Assembly: GCA_030123545.1 (NCBI GenBank)
Contig: CP126124.1
Location: 2,976,001-3,040,000 of the forward strand
From: Burkholderiaceae bacterium
Lineage (GTDB): Bacteria > Pseudomonadota > Gammaproteobacteria > Burkholderiales > Burkholderiaceae_C
Length of the DNA: 64,000 nucleotides
Direction of reading: 5' to 3'
Under the pieces are notes generated by a model, which saw only the letters and a list, made by a program, of their open reading frames with translations, was not told where the DNA came from and ran no database searches. Positions 26,206 through 35,696 of the stretch are shown here, piece after piece (position 1 is the first letter of the stretch; the number at the start of each line of letters is the position of its first letter). Both the position numbers and the translations under genes were made by a program.

Positions 26206-27216
26206 ATGAGCATGACCGACGACACGCCGGACGCAGACACGACGCAGCTGATGGAGAAAATCCTCTACGAGGTCAAGCGCGTCGTGGTGGGGCAGGACCG
26301 CTTCCTCGAGCGGGTGCTGGTCGCGACGCTGGCGCAGGGGCATCTGCTGGTCGAGGGCGTGCCTGGCCTCGCGAAGACGCTGACGGTGAAGACGCTCGCC
26401 GCCACGGTGCGCGGCCAGTTCCGGCGCATCCAGTTCACGCCGGACCTGGTGCCGGCGGACCTGGTCGGCACCCGCATCTACAACCAGAGGAGCGGCGAAT
26501 TTTCAACCGTGCTCGGCCCGGTGTTCACCCATCTGCTGCTGGCCGACGAGATCAATCGCGCGCCGGCCAAGGTGCAGAGCGCGCTGCTCGAGGTGATGCA
26601 GGAGCGCCAGGTGACGATTGCCGGCGTTTCGCACCCTGTCCCTCAGCCGTTCCTGGTGATGGCCACGCAGAACCCGATCGAGACCGAGGGCACCTATCCG
26701 CTGCCCGAGGCGCAGGTGGACCGGTTCATGATGAAGGTGCTGCTCGACTATCCGAGCGACGACGACGAATACGTGATCGTCGAGCGCGACATCGGCCCGC
26801 CGATCGAGGTCGCCGCGGTCGCCAGCACCGACCAGCTCGGCGCGTTGCAGCGCGAATGCCGGCGCATCTACGTCGACCCTTCGCTGATCCAGTACGCGGT
26901 GCGGCTGGTGACCGCCACGCGCGCGCCGCAGCGCCACGGCCTCGATGACCTTACGCGCTTCATCACGTTCGGCGCGAGCCCGCGCGCGACGATCCACCTG
27001 ACCGAGGCCGCGCGCGCGCTGGCGATGCTGCGCGGGCGCAGCTATGCGCTGCCGGAAGACGTGGCCGACCTCGCGGCCGACGTGCTGCGCCATCGTCTCG
27101 TGCTGTCGTACGAGGCGCTGTCGGAGGGGCTGTCGGCGGACGACCTGATCACGAAGATCATGGCCAAGGTGCCGCGTCCGGCCAAGCCGCTCGCGCACGA
27201 AAAACTTGTAGCCTGA
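26206..27216 (+). CDS. MoxR-family AAA+ ATPase
   Basis: The 336-residue AAA_3-type ATPase has Walker A GVPGLAKT, LLLADEINRAPAK (Walker B), the sensor stretch VMATQNPIETEGTYPLPEAQ and the arginine-finger helix. MoxR proteins act as chaperones that mature or insert client proteins and are usually followed by DUF58 and VWA genes, as here. First gene of a tight four-gene operon (26.2-30.7 kb). Confidence 0.93.
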   Translation: MSMTDDTPDADTTQLMEKILYEVKRVVVGQDRFLERVLVATLAQGHLLVEGVPGLAKTLTVKTLAATVRGQFRRIQFTPDLVPADLVGTRIYNQRSGEFSTVLGPVFTHLLLADEINRAPAKVQSALLEVMQERQVTIAGVSHPVPQPFLVMATQNPIETEGTYPLPEAQVDRFMMKVLLDYPSDDDEYVIVERDIGPPIEVAAVASTDQLGALQRECRRIYVDPSLIQYAVRLVTATRAPQRHGLDDLTRFITFGASPRATIHLTEAARALAMLRGRSYALPEDVADLAADVLRHRLVLSYEALSEGLSADDLITKIMAKVPRPAKPLAHEKLVA

Positions 27217-27223
27217 GGTCGGC

Positions 27224-28225
27224 ATGTGGCGTCGCACCCGCGCCCAACCGCCGCAGCCTGGAAGCGCGGCGCCGCCCGCCAGCGCCGAGCAGGTGCTGCG
27301 CCGGCTCGAATGGACCGTGGTGCGCCGGCTCGACGGGCTGCTGCAGGGCGACTACCGCACGCTGCTGCACGGCGCGGGGCTGGACCTGGCCGACCTGCGC
27401 GAATACCAGCCGTACGACGACGTGCGCCACATTGACTGGAACGTCAGCGCCCGCCTCGCGCAGACCTATGTGCGCGTGTTCACCGAAGACCGCGAGATGA
27501 GTGCCTGGTTCCTGCTCGACCTGAGCCCGTCGGTCGAATTCGGTTCCGGGGCCCGGCGCAAGCACGAAGTCATGCGCGACTTCGTCGCGGTGCTGGCGCG
27601 GCTCCTGACGCGCCACGGCAACCGGGTCGGCGCGATGCTGTACGGCGCAGCCGTCGACACGGTGCTTCCGCCGCGCGCCGGGCGCCGCCATGTGCTGGAG
27701 CTGTTGCACCGCCTGCAGAGCCGTCCGCCCTGCCCCGAAACCGGCGGCACCCGGCTGCACGAGTTGATGGCCGCTGCATCCAACGTGGTGCGGCGGCGCT
27801 CGGCACTGTTCATCGTGTCCGACTTCATCAGCGAGCCGGGCTGGGAAAAGCCGCTGGGCGAACTCGCCAGGCGCCATGACCTGGTCGCGGTGCGCCTGCT
27901 CGACCCGCTCGAGCTGGAACTCCCCGACCTGGGCCTGGTCAGCATCCGCGACGCCGAGACCGGTGAGCAAATGCTGGTCGACACCCACGATGCCGGTTTT
28001 CGCCGGCGCTTCGCGCGCATCGCGGCCGAGCGCGAGACCGAGTTGCGCCAGACGCTCGCCCGCGCCGGCGTCGACACGCTGGAGCTCGCCACCGACGACG
28101 ACCTGGTCGCCGCGGTGCTGCGCTTCGTGGAAATGCGAAAGCAGCGAAGCCGGCGCTTCGTTGCTGGCCATCGTGCCGCGCCGCTGCCCGCGCAGGCTTC
28201 TGCGCCGCTGCATCGCGTCGCCTGA
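27224..28225 (+). CDS. DUF58 domain protein (MoxR partner)
   Basis: The 333-residue protein carries the DUF58 signature LREYQPYDDVRHIDWNVSAR (near residue 64) and a vWA-like fold (LLDLSPSVEFGS, with an incomplete MIDAS). It starts 7 bases after moxR. Unlike many DUF58 proteins it has no N-terminal membrane segment. It is thought to link the ATPase to membrane VWA proteins. Confidence 0.9.
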   Translation: MWRRTRAQPPQPGSAAPPASAEQVLRRLEWTVVRRLDGLLQGDYRTLLHGAGLDLADLREYQPYDDVRHIDWNVSARLAQTYVRVFTEDREMSAWFLLDLSPSVEFGSGARRKHEVMRDFVAVLARLLTRHGNRVGAMLYGAAVDTVLPPRAGRRHVLELLHRLQSRPPCPETGGTRLHELMAAASNVVRRRSALFIVSDFISEPGWEKPLGELARRHDLVAVRLLDPLELELPDLGLVSIRDAETGEQMLVDTHDAGFRRRFARIAAERETELRQTLARAGVDTLELATDDDLVAAVLRFVEMRKQRSRRFVAGHRAAPLPAQASAPLHRVA

Positions 28226-28252
28226 CACCGGCCCGCCGACCCACGCTCGCCC

Positions 28253-29317
28253 ATGCCGTCCATCCATCTTCCGCCGCTGCCGATCGGCTTTCTCTGGCCG
28301 CAATTCCTGTGGCTGCTGTTGCTGCTGCCGCTGCTGGTGCTGCTGTACCTGTGGCTGCTGCACCGCAAACGCAAGCTTGCGCTGCGCTACGCCAGCCTGG
28401 CGATCGTGCGCGAGGCGATGGGGCCGGCGCAAAGCCTCAAGCGGCACATTCCGCCGCTGCTGATGCTGCTCGCGATCGCGGCGATGCTGCTGGCGGCCGC
28501 GCGGCCGACCGCGAAACTGATACTGCCGACGCAGCAGGACACGATCGTGCTCGCGATGGACGTGTCGGGCAGCATGCGCGCCACCGACGTGCTGCCGAGC
28601 CGGCTCGGCGCCGCGCAGAGCGCCGCGCGCGCGTTCCTCAACGAGCTGCCGCGCAGCATGAAAGTCGGCATCGTCGCGTTCGCCGGCACCGCGCAGGTGG
28701 TCCAGGCGCCGACGCTGAACCGCGACGACCTGCTGACGGCGATCAACCGCTTCCAGCTGCAGCCCGGCACCGCGATCGGTAACGGCCTGGTGCTCGCGCT
28801 GGCCACGCTGCTGCCGGACTCGGGAATAGACCTGGAAGCGATGATCGACGATCGCCAGAGCCCGCTCGGCCGCGATCTGCGGCCCGGGCGGGGCAAGCCG
28901 TTCCAGCCGGTGGCGCCAGGCTCGTACGCCACCGGCGCGATCATCCTGCTCACCGACGGCCAGCGCACCACCGGCGTGGACACGATGGAAGCCGCGAGCA
29001 TGGCGGCGAACCGCGGCGTTCGCGTCTACACCGTGGGCGTCGGCACGCCGGAAGGCCAGGTCATCAGCTTCGAGGGCTGGTCGATGCGGGTGCGGCTCGA
29101 CGAGGACACGCTGAAGGCGGTCGCCAACGCGACGGCGGCCGAATACTTTCGCGCGACCGACGCGCAAACGCTCAAGAGCGTCTACGAAACGCTGCGCTCG
29201 CGCCTGTCGGTGGAGAAGAAAGAGACCGAAGTGTCGGGCCTGCTGGCGCTGCTGGCCGCCGTGCTCGCAATACTGGCGGGCGCACTGTCGCTGCTATGGT
29301 TCAATCGGATCTTATGA
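28253..29317 (+). CDS. VWA domain membrane protein (BatA-like)
   Basis: The 354-residue protein has two N-terminal membrane segments (about residues 12-32 and 62-80), a periplasmic von Willebrand A domain with a complete MIDAS (AMDVSGSMRATD; TLNRDDLLTAI; LLTDGQRTTG) and a C-terminal membrane segment near residue 335. This is the BatA/BatB architecture. Its stop overlaps the start of the next gene (ATGA), tying it to the phospholipase-like product. Confidence 0.92.
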   Translation: MPSIHLPPLPIGFLWPQFLWLLLLLPLLVLLYLWLLHRKRKLALRYASLAIVREAMGPAQSLKRHIPPLLMLLAIAAMLLAAARPTAKLILPTQQDTIVLAMDVSGSMRATDVLPSRLGAAQSAARAFLNELPRSMKVGIVAFAGTAQVVQAPTLNRDDLLTAINRFQLQPGTAIGNGLVLALATLLPDSGIDLEAMIDDRQSPLGRDLRPGRGKPFQPVAPGSYATGAIILLTDGQRTTGVDTMEAASMAANRGVRVYTVGVGTPEGQVISFEGWSMRVRLDEDTLKAVANATAAEYFRATDAQTLKSVYETLRSRLSVEKKETEVSGLLALLAAVLAILAGALSLLWFNRIL

Positions 29318-30678
29318 GCCACCCCCCGCGTTCCAGCGCGCCATGGCGCCCCGCTCTGCGCTGGCTGATCGCCGCGATGGCGTTCGTCTGGGCCGGCACG
29401 GCGCTGGCCTGGAGCGAGCACACGTTCGGCACCTGGCAGGCGCTGGCGGTGCTGCCGGCGATCCGCGATGCGGCCCCGGTCAAGGTGGAGAGCCTGGATG
29501 CCTTTCTCGCGGCCGAGGACTCCAGTCTGGCTCCGCTGCTGGCGCAGGACGAGCAATGGGCGCGCGCCCATGTGCCGACCTACCCGCCGCGCCCGGCGGC
29601 GCTGGCCTACGAAGCCGGCGGGCCGGCCGCGACCCGGCGCCAGCGCTTTCTCGCCGCGCTTCGGATCAACCCGCACTGCGAACTGCCGCTGTACTTGCAG
29701 CTGCGCCCGGGGATGCAGCCGCCCGCAGGCCGTGCCGTGCCCTGGACCGAGGTGACCACGCTCCGGCGCGAGACCACCGCGCGCGACCAGAGCTTCGTGC
29801 GGCTGCGCGAAGGCGAGCCGGTGCGGGTGCTGGAAGTGGTCGCCAGCGCGTCGGGCGAGCCCGACGATGGCCTGGACATCGGCCTGTGGGACGACAACGG
29901 CACCCCCTGGGGCCGGCGCTACGGCTTCGGCCTCCAGCCGTTCGGCGATCCGGCCCTGGAGTTCTCGTCGCAGGCGCCGTTCCACATGGGCTTCTACCAC
30001 GAGGCGTGGATCATCTATGAAGCGGCCCCGTTCCTGCGCCGAACCTACCCCGAATACCGCATTCACCTGTACCGGTCGCTCGCGGCTCTCGCGCTCGGAA
30101 CCGGTCATCCGTACTGGGGCTGGCGCTTCGCCGGCTGGGCGCTGCACTACGAGCAGGATCTGACCCAGCCGTACCACGCGACCGTGCTGCCGGGCGTGAG
30201 CGTGGCGCGGATGCTGTGGATCAACACGCTCGACATCCTGGGCATGCACGGCGCCAAGGAACGGGCGATCCGCTTCGTGTCGAACCGCCACCTGGCGCTG
30301 GAGAACTACCAGTACCACCGGATGCGCAACGACTACCTGCAGCACGACATGGACGATCCGCTGCTGCGCGCGCTGCGCGACACCTCGCGGGATGCGCTGC
30401 AGCTGCAATACACCGACAACACGCCGCGCCGGATCGTCAGCCTGCAGGCGCACGCCTGGGCGAACCGGACCGACGCCGCGCTCGTGCGCGACATGCCGGT
30501 GCGCTACATCTCCGACCCGGACTATGTGTTCGAGCAGACCGAGCCCGACATCGACATGGCGGCGGTGATGCAGCAGGCCGCGCCGGATCGCCAGGCCGAC
30601 CTGGCCGGTCTGGTCGCCGCTCTGATGCAGCATTTCGGGACCCACACGCGGGTGTTCATCGCGTCATTGCTGAAGTGA
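29314..30678 (+). CDS. Secreted zinc phospholipase C / S1-P1 nuclease-like protein
   Basis: The 454-residue protein has an N-terminal hydrophobic signal ending ALA before WSEHTFGTW. A Trp at the mature N terminus is the first zinc ligand in zinc phospholipase C and P1 nuclease. ALHYEQDLTQPYHA matches the HxxxD...H zinc motif of that superfamily. Further His/Asp residues (NRHLALENYQYHRM) may complete the trinuclear site. It is last in the MoxR operon and starts within the BatA stop, so it may be a client of the MoxR system. Assignment to the superfamily is moderately secure; the substrate is unknown. Confidence 0.65.
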   Translation: MSHPPRSSAPWRPALRWLIAAMAFVWAGTALAWSEHTFGTWQALAVLPAIRDAAPVKVESLDAFLAAEDSSLAPLLAQDEQWARAHVPTYPPRPAALAYEAGGPAATRRQRFLAALRINPHCELPLYLQLRPGMQPPAGRAVPWTEVTTLRRETTARDQSFVRLREGEPVRVLEVVASASGEPDDGLDIGLWDDNGTPWGRRYGFGLQPFGDPALEFSSQAPFHMGFYHEAWIIYEAAPFLRRTYPEYRIHLYRSLAALALGTGHPYWGWRFAGWALHYEQDLTQPYHATVLPGVSVARMLWINTLDILGMHGAKERAIRFVSNRHLALENYQYHRMRNDYLQHDMDDPLLRALRDTSRDALQLQYTDNTPRRIVSLQAHAWANRTDAALVRDMPVRYISDPDYVFEQTEPDIDMAAVMQQAAPDRQADLAGLVAALMQHFGTHTRVFIASLLK

Positions 30679-30682
30679 AACA

Positions 30683-30815
30683 CCTCCGGTCTTCGCGCTA
30701 CTAGCGTGTCGCTTCGCCAACCCCCTGCCAGGGGACACCGCCGGCGGCCGAGCTAAGCCCGATCCGCGGCGGTCGCTGGAAGGGCCTGCTCCGCGACCTG
30801 CAGCCAGCGCCGCTA
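30683..30815 (+). repeat. Dispersed GC-rich repeat, copy R2
   Basis: It starts near CACCTCCGG, passes through GTGTCGCTTCGCCAACCCCC and ends near CTGCTCCGC. It shares long stretches with R1 (15160-15212) and R3 (33391-33511). It fills most of the gap between the phospholipase-like gene and the SPW gene. Confidence 0.65.
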
Positions 30816-30889
30816 CGGAACCACGGCGCCCCAAACCAGTCCAATCATTGTCGCGAAGGTGAAGTTCACCGGCGACAGGAGGTATGGTT

Positions 30890-31252
30890 ATGAATCATGT
30901 GAAACATTGGCAAGACCCGGTCAATTGCCTGCTGGGTCTGTGGTTCGTTCTGTCGCCCTGGGTGGTGGGCTATCAGGACTCGTCGTCGGCAGTGGCCACC
31001 GCCATCGTCCTCGGCATCCTGATGATCATCGCCTCGTTCGGCGCGATGCTGATTCCGAAGGCCTGGGAAGAATGGTCCCAAGTCGTGCTCGGAATCCTGA
31101 TGATCATCGCGCCCTGGGTCGTGCAGTTCAGCTCGAGCGGCGACGCGATGCGCACTTCGGTCATTACCGGCATCGTGACGCTGATCCTGGCGTTGTGGAC
31201 GCTGCTGACCGACAAGGACTTCGGCACCATGACGCACAAGGCGGCGCACTGA
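30890..31252 (+). CDS. SPW repeat membrane protein
   Basis: The 120-residue protein has four hydrophobic segments in two SPW repeats (VLSPWVVGY near residue 25 and IIAPWVVQF near 75). AGGAGGT lies six bases before the ATG at 30890; an ATG at 30884 is too close to it. The family's function is unknown. Confidence 0.85.
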   Translation: MNHVKHWQDPVNCLLGLWFVLSPWVVGYQDSSSAVATAIVLGILMIIASFGAMLIPKAWEEWSQVVLGILMIIAPWVVQFSSSGDAMRTSVITGIVTLILALWTLLTDKDFGTMTHKAAH

Positions 31253-31455
31253 CAATGGCGGTGCACTGACCAAAGAAAAAGCCTGAAGGGAGGTCGAGGC
31301 GGCATCCGCTGCCTCGCATTGCCTTGTTCGACGGGCGGGAGCGGCAGCGTGCCGCGCTCGCCCGTCGCCGTTTCGCCGGTGCTCGATCGATGCCTCGACG
31401 GGTGCAGGGGCGCAGCCTAGAATGGCCTCGCGAACCTGACCCGAAGGGGTTCCTC

Positions 31456-33387
31456 ATGACCACCGCGCCCGCGACCCAAGAGCCAGACCGGTCCGCCGCC
31501 ACGGCGCACGCCGAAGCGAAACGCGGACCGCTGCCGGGACTCGCGCTAGCCGCGATCGGCATCGTGTTCGGCGATATCGGCACCAGCCCGCTGTACACGA
31601 TGAGCACCGTGTTCGACCCGGACTTCGGGCTGAAACTGAACCCGGCGAACCTGCTTGGCGTGATCTCGCTGATCGTCTGGTCGCTGATCATCGTGGTCTC
31701 TCTCAAGTATGTGACGCTGATCATGCGCGCGAACAACCGCGGCGAAGGCGGCGTGATGGCGCTGCTTGCGCTCGCGGCCTCGTCGGTGGCGGACCGCCCC
31801 CGGCTGCGCGGCATGCTGCTGCTGGCCGGCGTGTTCGGCGCGGCGCTGTTCTTCGGGGACAGCGTGATCACGCCGGCGATCTCGGTGCTGAGCGCGGTCG
31901 AGGGCCTCGAGGTTGCGGCGCCGCATCTGAAGGCCTACGTGGTACCGATCTCGCTGGCGGTGCTGATCACGCTGTTCCTGGTCCAGCGCAAGGGAACTGC
32001 CGGCATCGGCCGGGTGTTCGGGCCGGTGATGGTGCTCTGGTTCGGCGTGCTCGGGCTGATCGGCCTCGCGAACATCTTCGCGGCGCCGCAGGTGCTGGCG
32101 GCGCTCGATCCGTTCGTCGGCCTGGGCTTTCTGCTGACGCATGGTTGGCTTGCGTTCGTCTCGCTCGGCGCGGTGGTGCTGGCCTTGACCGGCGCCGAGG
32201 CGTTGTACGCCGACATGGGGCATTTCGGTGCGCTGCCGATCCGGCTGTCCTGGTTCGGACTGGTGTTCCCCGCGCTCGCGCTCAACTACCTGGGCCAGGG
32301 CGCGTTGCTGCTGGCGCAGCCGGACAAGATCGCCAGCCCGTTCTTCCATCTGTTTCCGGGCTGGGGGCTGTACCCGATGATCGCGCTCGCGACGGTCGCC
32401 ACCGTGATCGCGTCGCAGGCGGTGATCTCGGGCGCCTATTCGATGACCAAGCAGGCGATCCAGCTCGGCTTCCTGCCGAACATGAGCGTGATCCACACCT
32501 CCGAGCGCGAGATCGGCCAGGTCTACGTGCCGGCGATCAACTGGATGCTGCTGGTCGCGGTGGTGCTGTCGGTGCTCGGCTTCGGTTCGTCCACCGCTTT
32601 AGGCGCCGCCTACGGCATCGCGGTCACCGGCACGATGCTGATCACCACGCTGCTGACCTTCTTCGTGATCCGCTACAGCTGGCATTACAACTGGCTGCTG
32701 TGCGTATTCGCGACCGGTTTCTTCTTCGTCATCGACGTCGCCTTCTTCTCGGCCAATCTGCTCAAGCTCCCGCAGGGCGGCTGGTATCCGCTGCTGGCCG
32801 GCGGCATCATCTTCACCGTGATGTCGACCTGGAACCGCGGCCGCGAGTTGATGCGGGAAGCGGCGCAGCAGCGCGCCGGCGCGACGCCGCTGCGGCCGTA
32901 TCTGGACGATCTGTTCAGCGACCCGCCGCTGCGTGTCGGCGGCACCGCGGTGTTCCTCACCATCGACCCCGATGGTGTGCCGCATGCGCTGCTGAACAAC
33001 CTCGAGCACAACGGGGTGCTGCACGACCAGGTGCTGTTCGTGAACGTAAGGGTGCGCGAAATCCCCTATGTGAAACCCGACGAGCGGCTGCGCGTCGACC
33101 TGCTGGGACGCAACTGCTGGCGCATCGTCGTCAGTTACGGCTTCAAGGACGAAGTGAACCTGCCGGAAGCGCTGCGCGACTGCGGCGCGCACGACCTCGC
33201 GGTCGATCCGGAAAAGGTGTCGTACTTCCTCAGCCACGCGATGGTGGTGGCGCGCGGCGGGCGCGGCATGGCGGTGTGGCGCGAGCGCATGTTCGCGACC
33301 ATGTCGCACAACACGCGCAACGTCGCCGAGTACCTCAAGCTCCCCGCGAACCGGGTGATGGAAGTCGGTTCTCGCGTAGAGATTTGA
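31456..33387 (+). CDS. kup: Kup potassium uptake transporter
   Basis: The 643-residue low-affinity K+ transporter (probably K+/H+ symport) has the N-terminal GIVFGDIGTSPLYT motif (near residue 35), about twelve membrane segments and a C-terminal cytoplasmic domain with FLTIDPDGVPHALLNNL. ALTGAEALYADMGHFG is a further Kup signature. The ATG at 31456 begins MTTAPATQEP; upstream in-frame codons are not Kup-like. Confidence 0.95.
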   Translation: MTTAPATQEPDRSAATAHAEAKRGPLPGLALAAIGIVFGDIGTSPLYTMSTVFDPDFGLKLNPANLLGVISLIVWSLIIVVSLKYVTLIMRANNRGEGGVMALLALAASSVADRPRLRGMLLLAGVFGAALFFGDSVITPAISVLSAVEGLEVAAPHLKAYVVPISLAVLITLFLVQRKGTAGIGRVFGPVMVLWFGVLGLIGLANIFAAPQVLAALDPFVGLGFLLTHGWLAFVSLGAVVLALTGAEALYADMGHFGALPIRLSWFGLVFPALALNYLGQGALLLAQPDKIASPFFHLFPGWGLYPMIALATVATVIASQAVISGAYSMTKQAIQLGFLPNMSVIHTSEREIGQVYVPAINWMLLVAVVLSVLGFGSSTALGAAYGIAVTGTMLITTLLTFFVIRYSWHYNWLLCVFATGFFFVIDVAFFSANLLKLPQGGWYPLLAGGIIFTVMSTWNRGRELMREAAQQRAGATPLRPYLDDLFSDPPLRVGGTAVFLTIDPDGVPHALLNNLEHNGVLHDQVLFVNVRVREIPYVKPDERLRVDLLGRNCWRIVVSYGFKDEVNLPEALRDCGAHDLAVDPEKVSYFLSHAMVVARGGRGMAVWRERMFATMSHNTRNVAEYLKLPANRVMEVGSRVEI

Positions 33388-33390
33388 ACC

Positions 33391-33511
33391 ACCCCCAGGC
33401 TGCGCGCACTGCGTGTCGCTTCGCCAACCCCCTGCGAGGGGGCACACTCAGCGGCCCGGCAAAGCCGGCCCCGCGAGTGTCCCCGCATGGCCTGCTCCGC
33501 GGCCTCTTGCA
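33391..33511 (+). repeat. Dispersed GC-rich repeat, copy R3
   Basis: Runs from CACCCCCAGGCTGCGCGCAC through CAACCCCCTGCGAGGGGGCA to GGCCTGCTCCGCGGCC. It contains an internal hairpin (CCCCCTGCGAGGGGG) and matches R4 in inverted orientation. Confidence 0.7.
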
Positions 33512-33563
33512 TCTCTGTAGTTTGTGCGCCGCGGATGAAGCGACGCACCGTGGGGAGTGACGC

Positions 33564-34283
33564 TCAGGGCGCGAGGGGCTGTAGGCGGCCGCGCACGAGC
33601 TGCAGGCGGCGAGCGCAGCGCGCGGCCAGCGCTTCATCGTGGGTCACGACGACGAACGCGGTGCCGTGCTCGCGCGCGAGCTGCAGCATCAGTTCGAACA
33701 CGGTGTCGGCGGTCGCGCGGTCCAGGTTGCCGGTGGGCTCGTCGGCGAGCACGCAGGCCGGGTGCGTGACCAGCGCACGCGCGATCGCGACGCGCTGGCG
33801 CTCGCCGCCGGAGAGCTCGGCGGGACGGTGCGCGAGCCGGTCGCCCAGGCCCACCGCGCGCAGCATCGCCGTTGCGGCTTCCGCGCAGGCCTCCCGCGTT
33901 TCGCGCCGGATGCGCAGCGGCATCGCGACGTTATCCAACGCGGAAAATTCAGGCAGCAGGTGATGGAACTGGTAGACGAAGCCGAGCTGCCGATTGCGTA
34001 GCCGCCCTTTTTCCGCCGGCGACAGCGCCGCCAGATCCTGCCCGGCAAGGCGCACGCTGCCGCCGCTCGGCGCATCCAACCCGCCGAGCAGGTGCAGCAG
34101 AGTGCTCTTTCCCGACCCCGACGCGCCGACGATGGCCAGCGTCTCGCCGGCATGCACCGCGAGATCGACGCCCTGCAGCACGCTCACGTCGAGCCGGCCC
34201 TCGGTGAAGCGCTTGCTTAGGGCTCTTGCTTCCAAAACAGACTCGCTCGCACCCTCGATGCGCACGGTGGGCACAGGCGGCAT
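33564..34283 (-). CDS. lolD: Lipoprotein-releasing ABC transporter ATP-binding protein LolD
   Basis: LolD powers extraction of outer-membrane lipoproteins by LolCDE. The protein is 239 residues from ATG 34283. Walker A GASGSGKST, FVYQFHHLLPEFSALDNVAM (the LolD signature), LSGGERQRVAIARAL and VLADEPTGNLD are present. The frame stays open to an ATG at 34391, which overlaps the lolC stop; that start would add 36 residues encoded mostly by repeat R4. The shorter start fits the family, but coupling to lolC would favour the longer one. Confidence 0.9.
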   Translation of the reverse strand: MPPVPTVRIEGASESVLEARALSKRFTEGRLDVSVLQGVDLAVHAGETLAIVGASGSGKSTLLHLLGGLDAPSGGSVRLAGQDLAALSPAEKGRLRNRQLGFVYQFHHLLPEFSALDNVAMPLRIRRETREACAEAATAMLRAVGLGDRLAHRPAELSGGERQRVAIARALVTHPACVLADEPTGNLDRATADTVFELMLQLAREHGTAFVVVTHDEALAARCARRLQLVRGRLQPLAP

Positions 34284-34287
34284 AGGC

Positions 34288-34376
34288 GAGGAACACCGCG
34301 GAGCCGGCTTCGCCGGGCCGCTGGTGTTGCCCCCTTCAGGGGGGATGCGAGCCACACGCAGTGGGCGAGAGTCGGG
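34288..34376 (-). repeat. Dispersed GC-rich repeat, copy R4 (between lolC and lolD)
   Basis: The reverse complement reads CCCACTGCGTGTGGCTCGC, then a CCCCCCTGAAGGGGG hairpin, then GCGGCCCGGCGAAGCCGG, matching R3. It separates lolC and lolD and is open in the lolD frame. Confidence 0.7.
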
Positions 34377-34383
34377 GGTGAGC

Positions 34384-35640
34384 CTACTCATAGCGCAGCG
34401 CCTCCGCCGGGTTCATGCGGCTGGCGCGCCAGCTCGGGTACAGCGTGGCCAGGAACGCCAGCACCAGCGAGATGATGGCGATCGGCACGATGTCGCTGCG
34501 CTGCGGGTCGCTCGGCATGCGGCTGACCAGGTAGATGTTCGCCGGCAGCAGGTCGGTGTGCAACAGGTGTTCGATGAATTGCACGATGTCGCCGATGTTG
34601 TATGCGCCCAGCAGGCCCAGCAGCAGCCCGGCGAGCGTGCCGATCACGCCGACCATCGCGCCCTGCACCACGAACACGCCCATGATGCTGGCCGGGCTCG
34701 CGCCCAGCGTGCGCAGGATCGCGATGTCGGCGCGCTTGTCGGTCACCGTCATCACCAGCGTGCTGACCAGGTTGAACGCGGCGACCGCGACGATCAGCGT
34801 CAGGATGATGAACATCATGCGCTTTTCCACCTGCACCGCCGAGAACCAGTTCTTGTTCTGCTGCGTCCAGTCGCGGATCAGCAGATTGCCGCTGAGCGTG
34901 TGCGACAGTTCGCGCGCGACCTGAGGCGCGTCGTGCAGGTCGGAGAGGCGCAGCTGCACGCCGGTCGGGCCGTCGACGCGGAAGATGCGTTCGGCGTCGG
35001 CCAGGCTCACCATCGCCAGCGTCGAGTCGTATTCATAGTGCCCGGAGTCGAACAGGCCGACCACCGTCATCTGCTTGAAGCGCGGCACCACGCCGGCCGG
35101 CGTCACGTCGCCGCTGGGCGCCAGCAGCGTGACCGGATCGCCGATGACCACGCCGAGCGAGTGCGCCAGATCGACGCCGAGCACGATGCCGAAGCGCCCC
35201 GGCGCGAGCTTGTCCAGCGTGCCGGGCGGCATGATGGCGGGCGCGTCGATCACCTGCGGCTCCTGCGCCGGGTCGACGCCGCGGATCAGCACGCCCTTCA
35301 TGTCGTCGCCGCGCGCGAGCAGCGCCTGGCTCGCGATGAACGGCGCCGCGCCGATCACCCGCGGGTTGGCCTTCGCCTCGGCGATCGTGCGCGCCGCGTC
35401 GGGCAGCGCTGCTCCGTCGGGCGTGAAGATCTCGATGTGCGGCACGATGCTCAACATGCGGTCGGTCACGTCCTTGCGAAAGCCGTTCATCACGCTGAGC
35501 ACGATGATCAGCGCGGCCACGCCGAGCGCGATGCCGAGCATCGACACGCCCGAGATGAACGAGATGAAGCCGTTGTGCCGCGTGGCGCGGCCGGCGCGCG
35601 TGTAGCGCCAGCCCAGGGTGAGTTCGAACGGGATTTGCAT
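34384..35640 (-). CDS. lolC: Lipoprotein-releasing system permease LolC/LolE family
   Basis: The 418-residue inner-membrane protein has an N-terminal membrane helix after GWRYTRAGRATRHNGFISFI, a large periplasmic domain (about residues 50-270) and three C-terminal helices including LVSTLVMTVTDKRADIAILR, the LolC/E hallmark. A single LolC/E-type gene next to lolD suggests a LolF-like arrangement, though a second gene could lie elsewhere. The ATG at 35640 begins MQIPFELTLG. Confidence 0.9.
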   Translation of the reverse strand: MQIPFELTLGWRYTRAGRATRHNGFISFISGVSMLGIALGVAALIIVLSVMNGFRKDVTDRMLSIVPHIEIFTPDGAALPDAARTIAEAKANPRVIGAAPFIASQALLARGDDMKGVLIRGVDPAQEPQVIDAPAIMPPGTLDKLAPGRFGIVLGVDLAHSLGVVIGDPVTLLAPSGDVTPAGVVPRFKQMTVVGLFDSGHYEYDSTLAMVSLADAERIFRVDGPTGVQLRLSDLHDAPQVARELSHTLSGNLLIRDWTQQNKNWFSAVQVEKRMMFIILTLIVAVAAFNLVSTLVMTVTDKRADIAILRTLGASPASIMGVFVVQGAMVGVIGTLAGLLLGLLGAYNIGDIVQFIEHLLHTDLLPANIYLVSRMPSDPQRSDIVPIAIISLVLAFLATLYPSWRASRMNPAEALRYE

Positions 35641-35696
35641 CGGCCGCAGCCAGGGAGGTCCGGAGGTGAATTGTGGCATCCCGGACAATACCGGCC

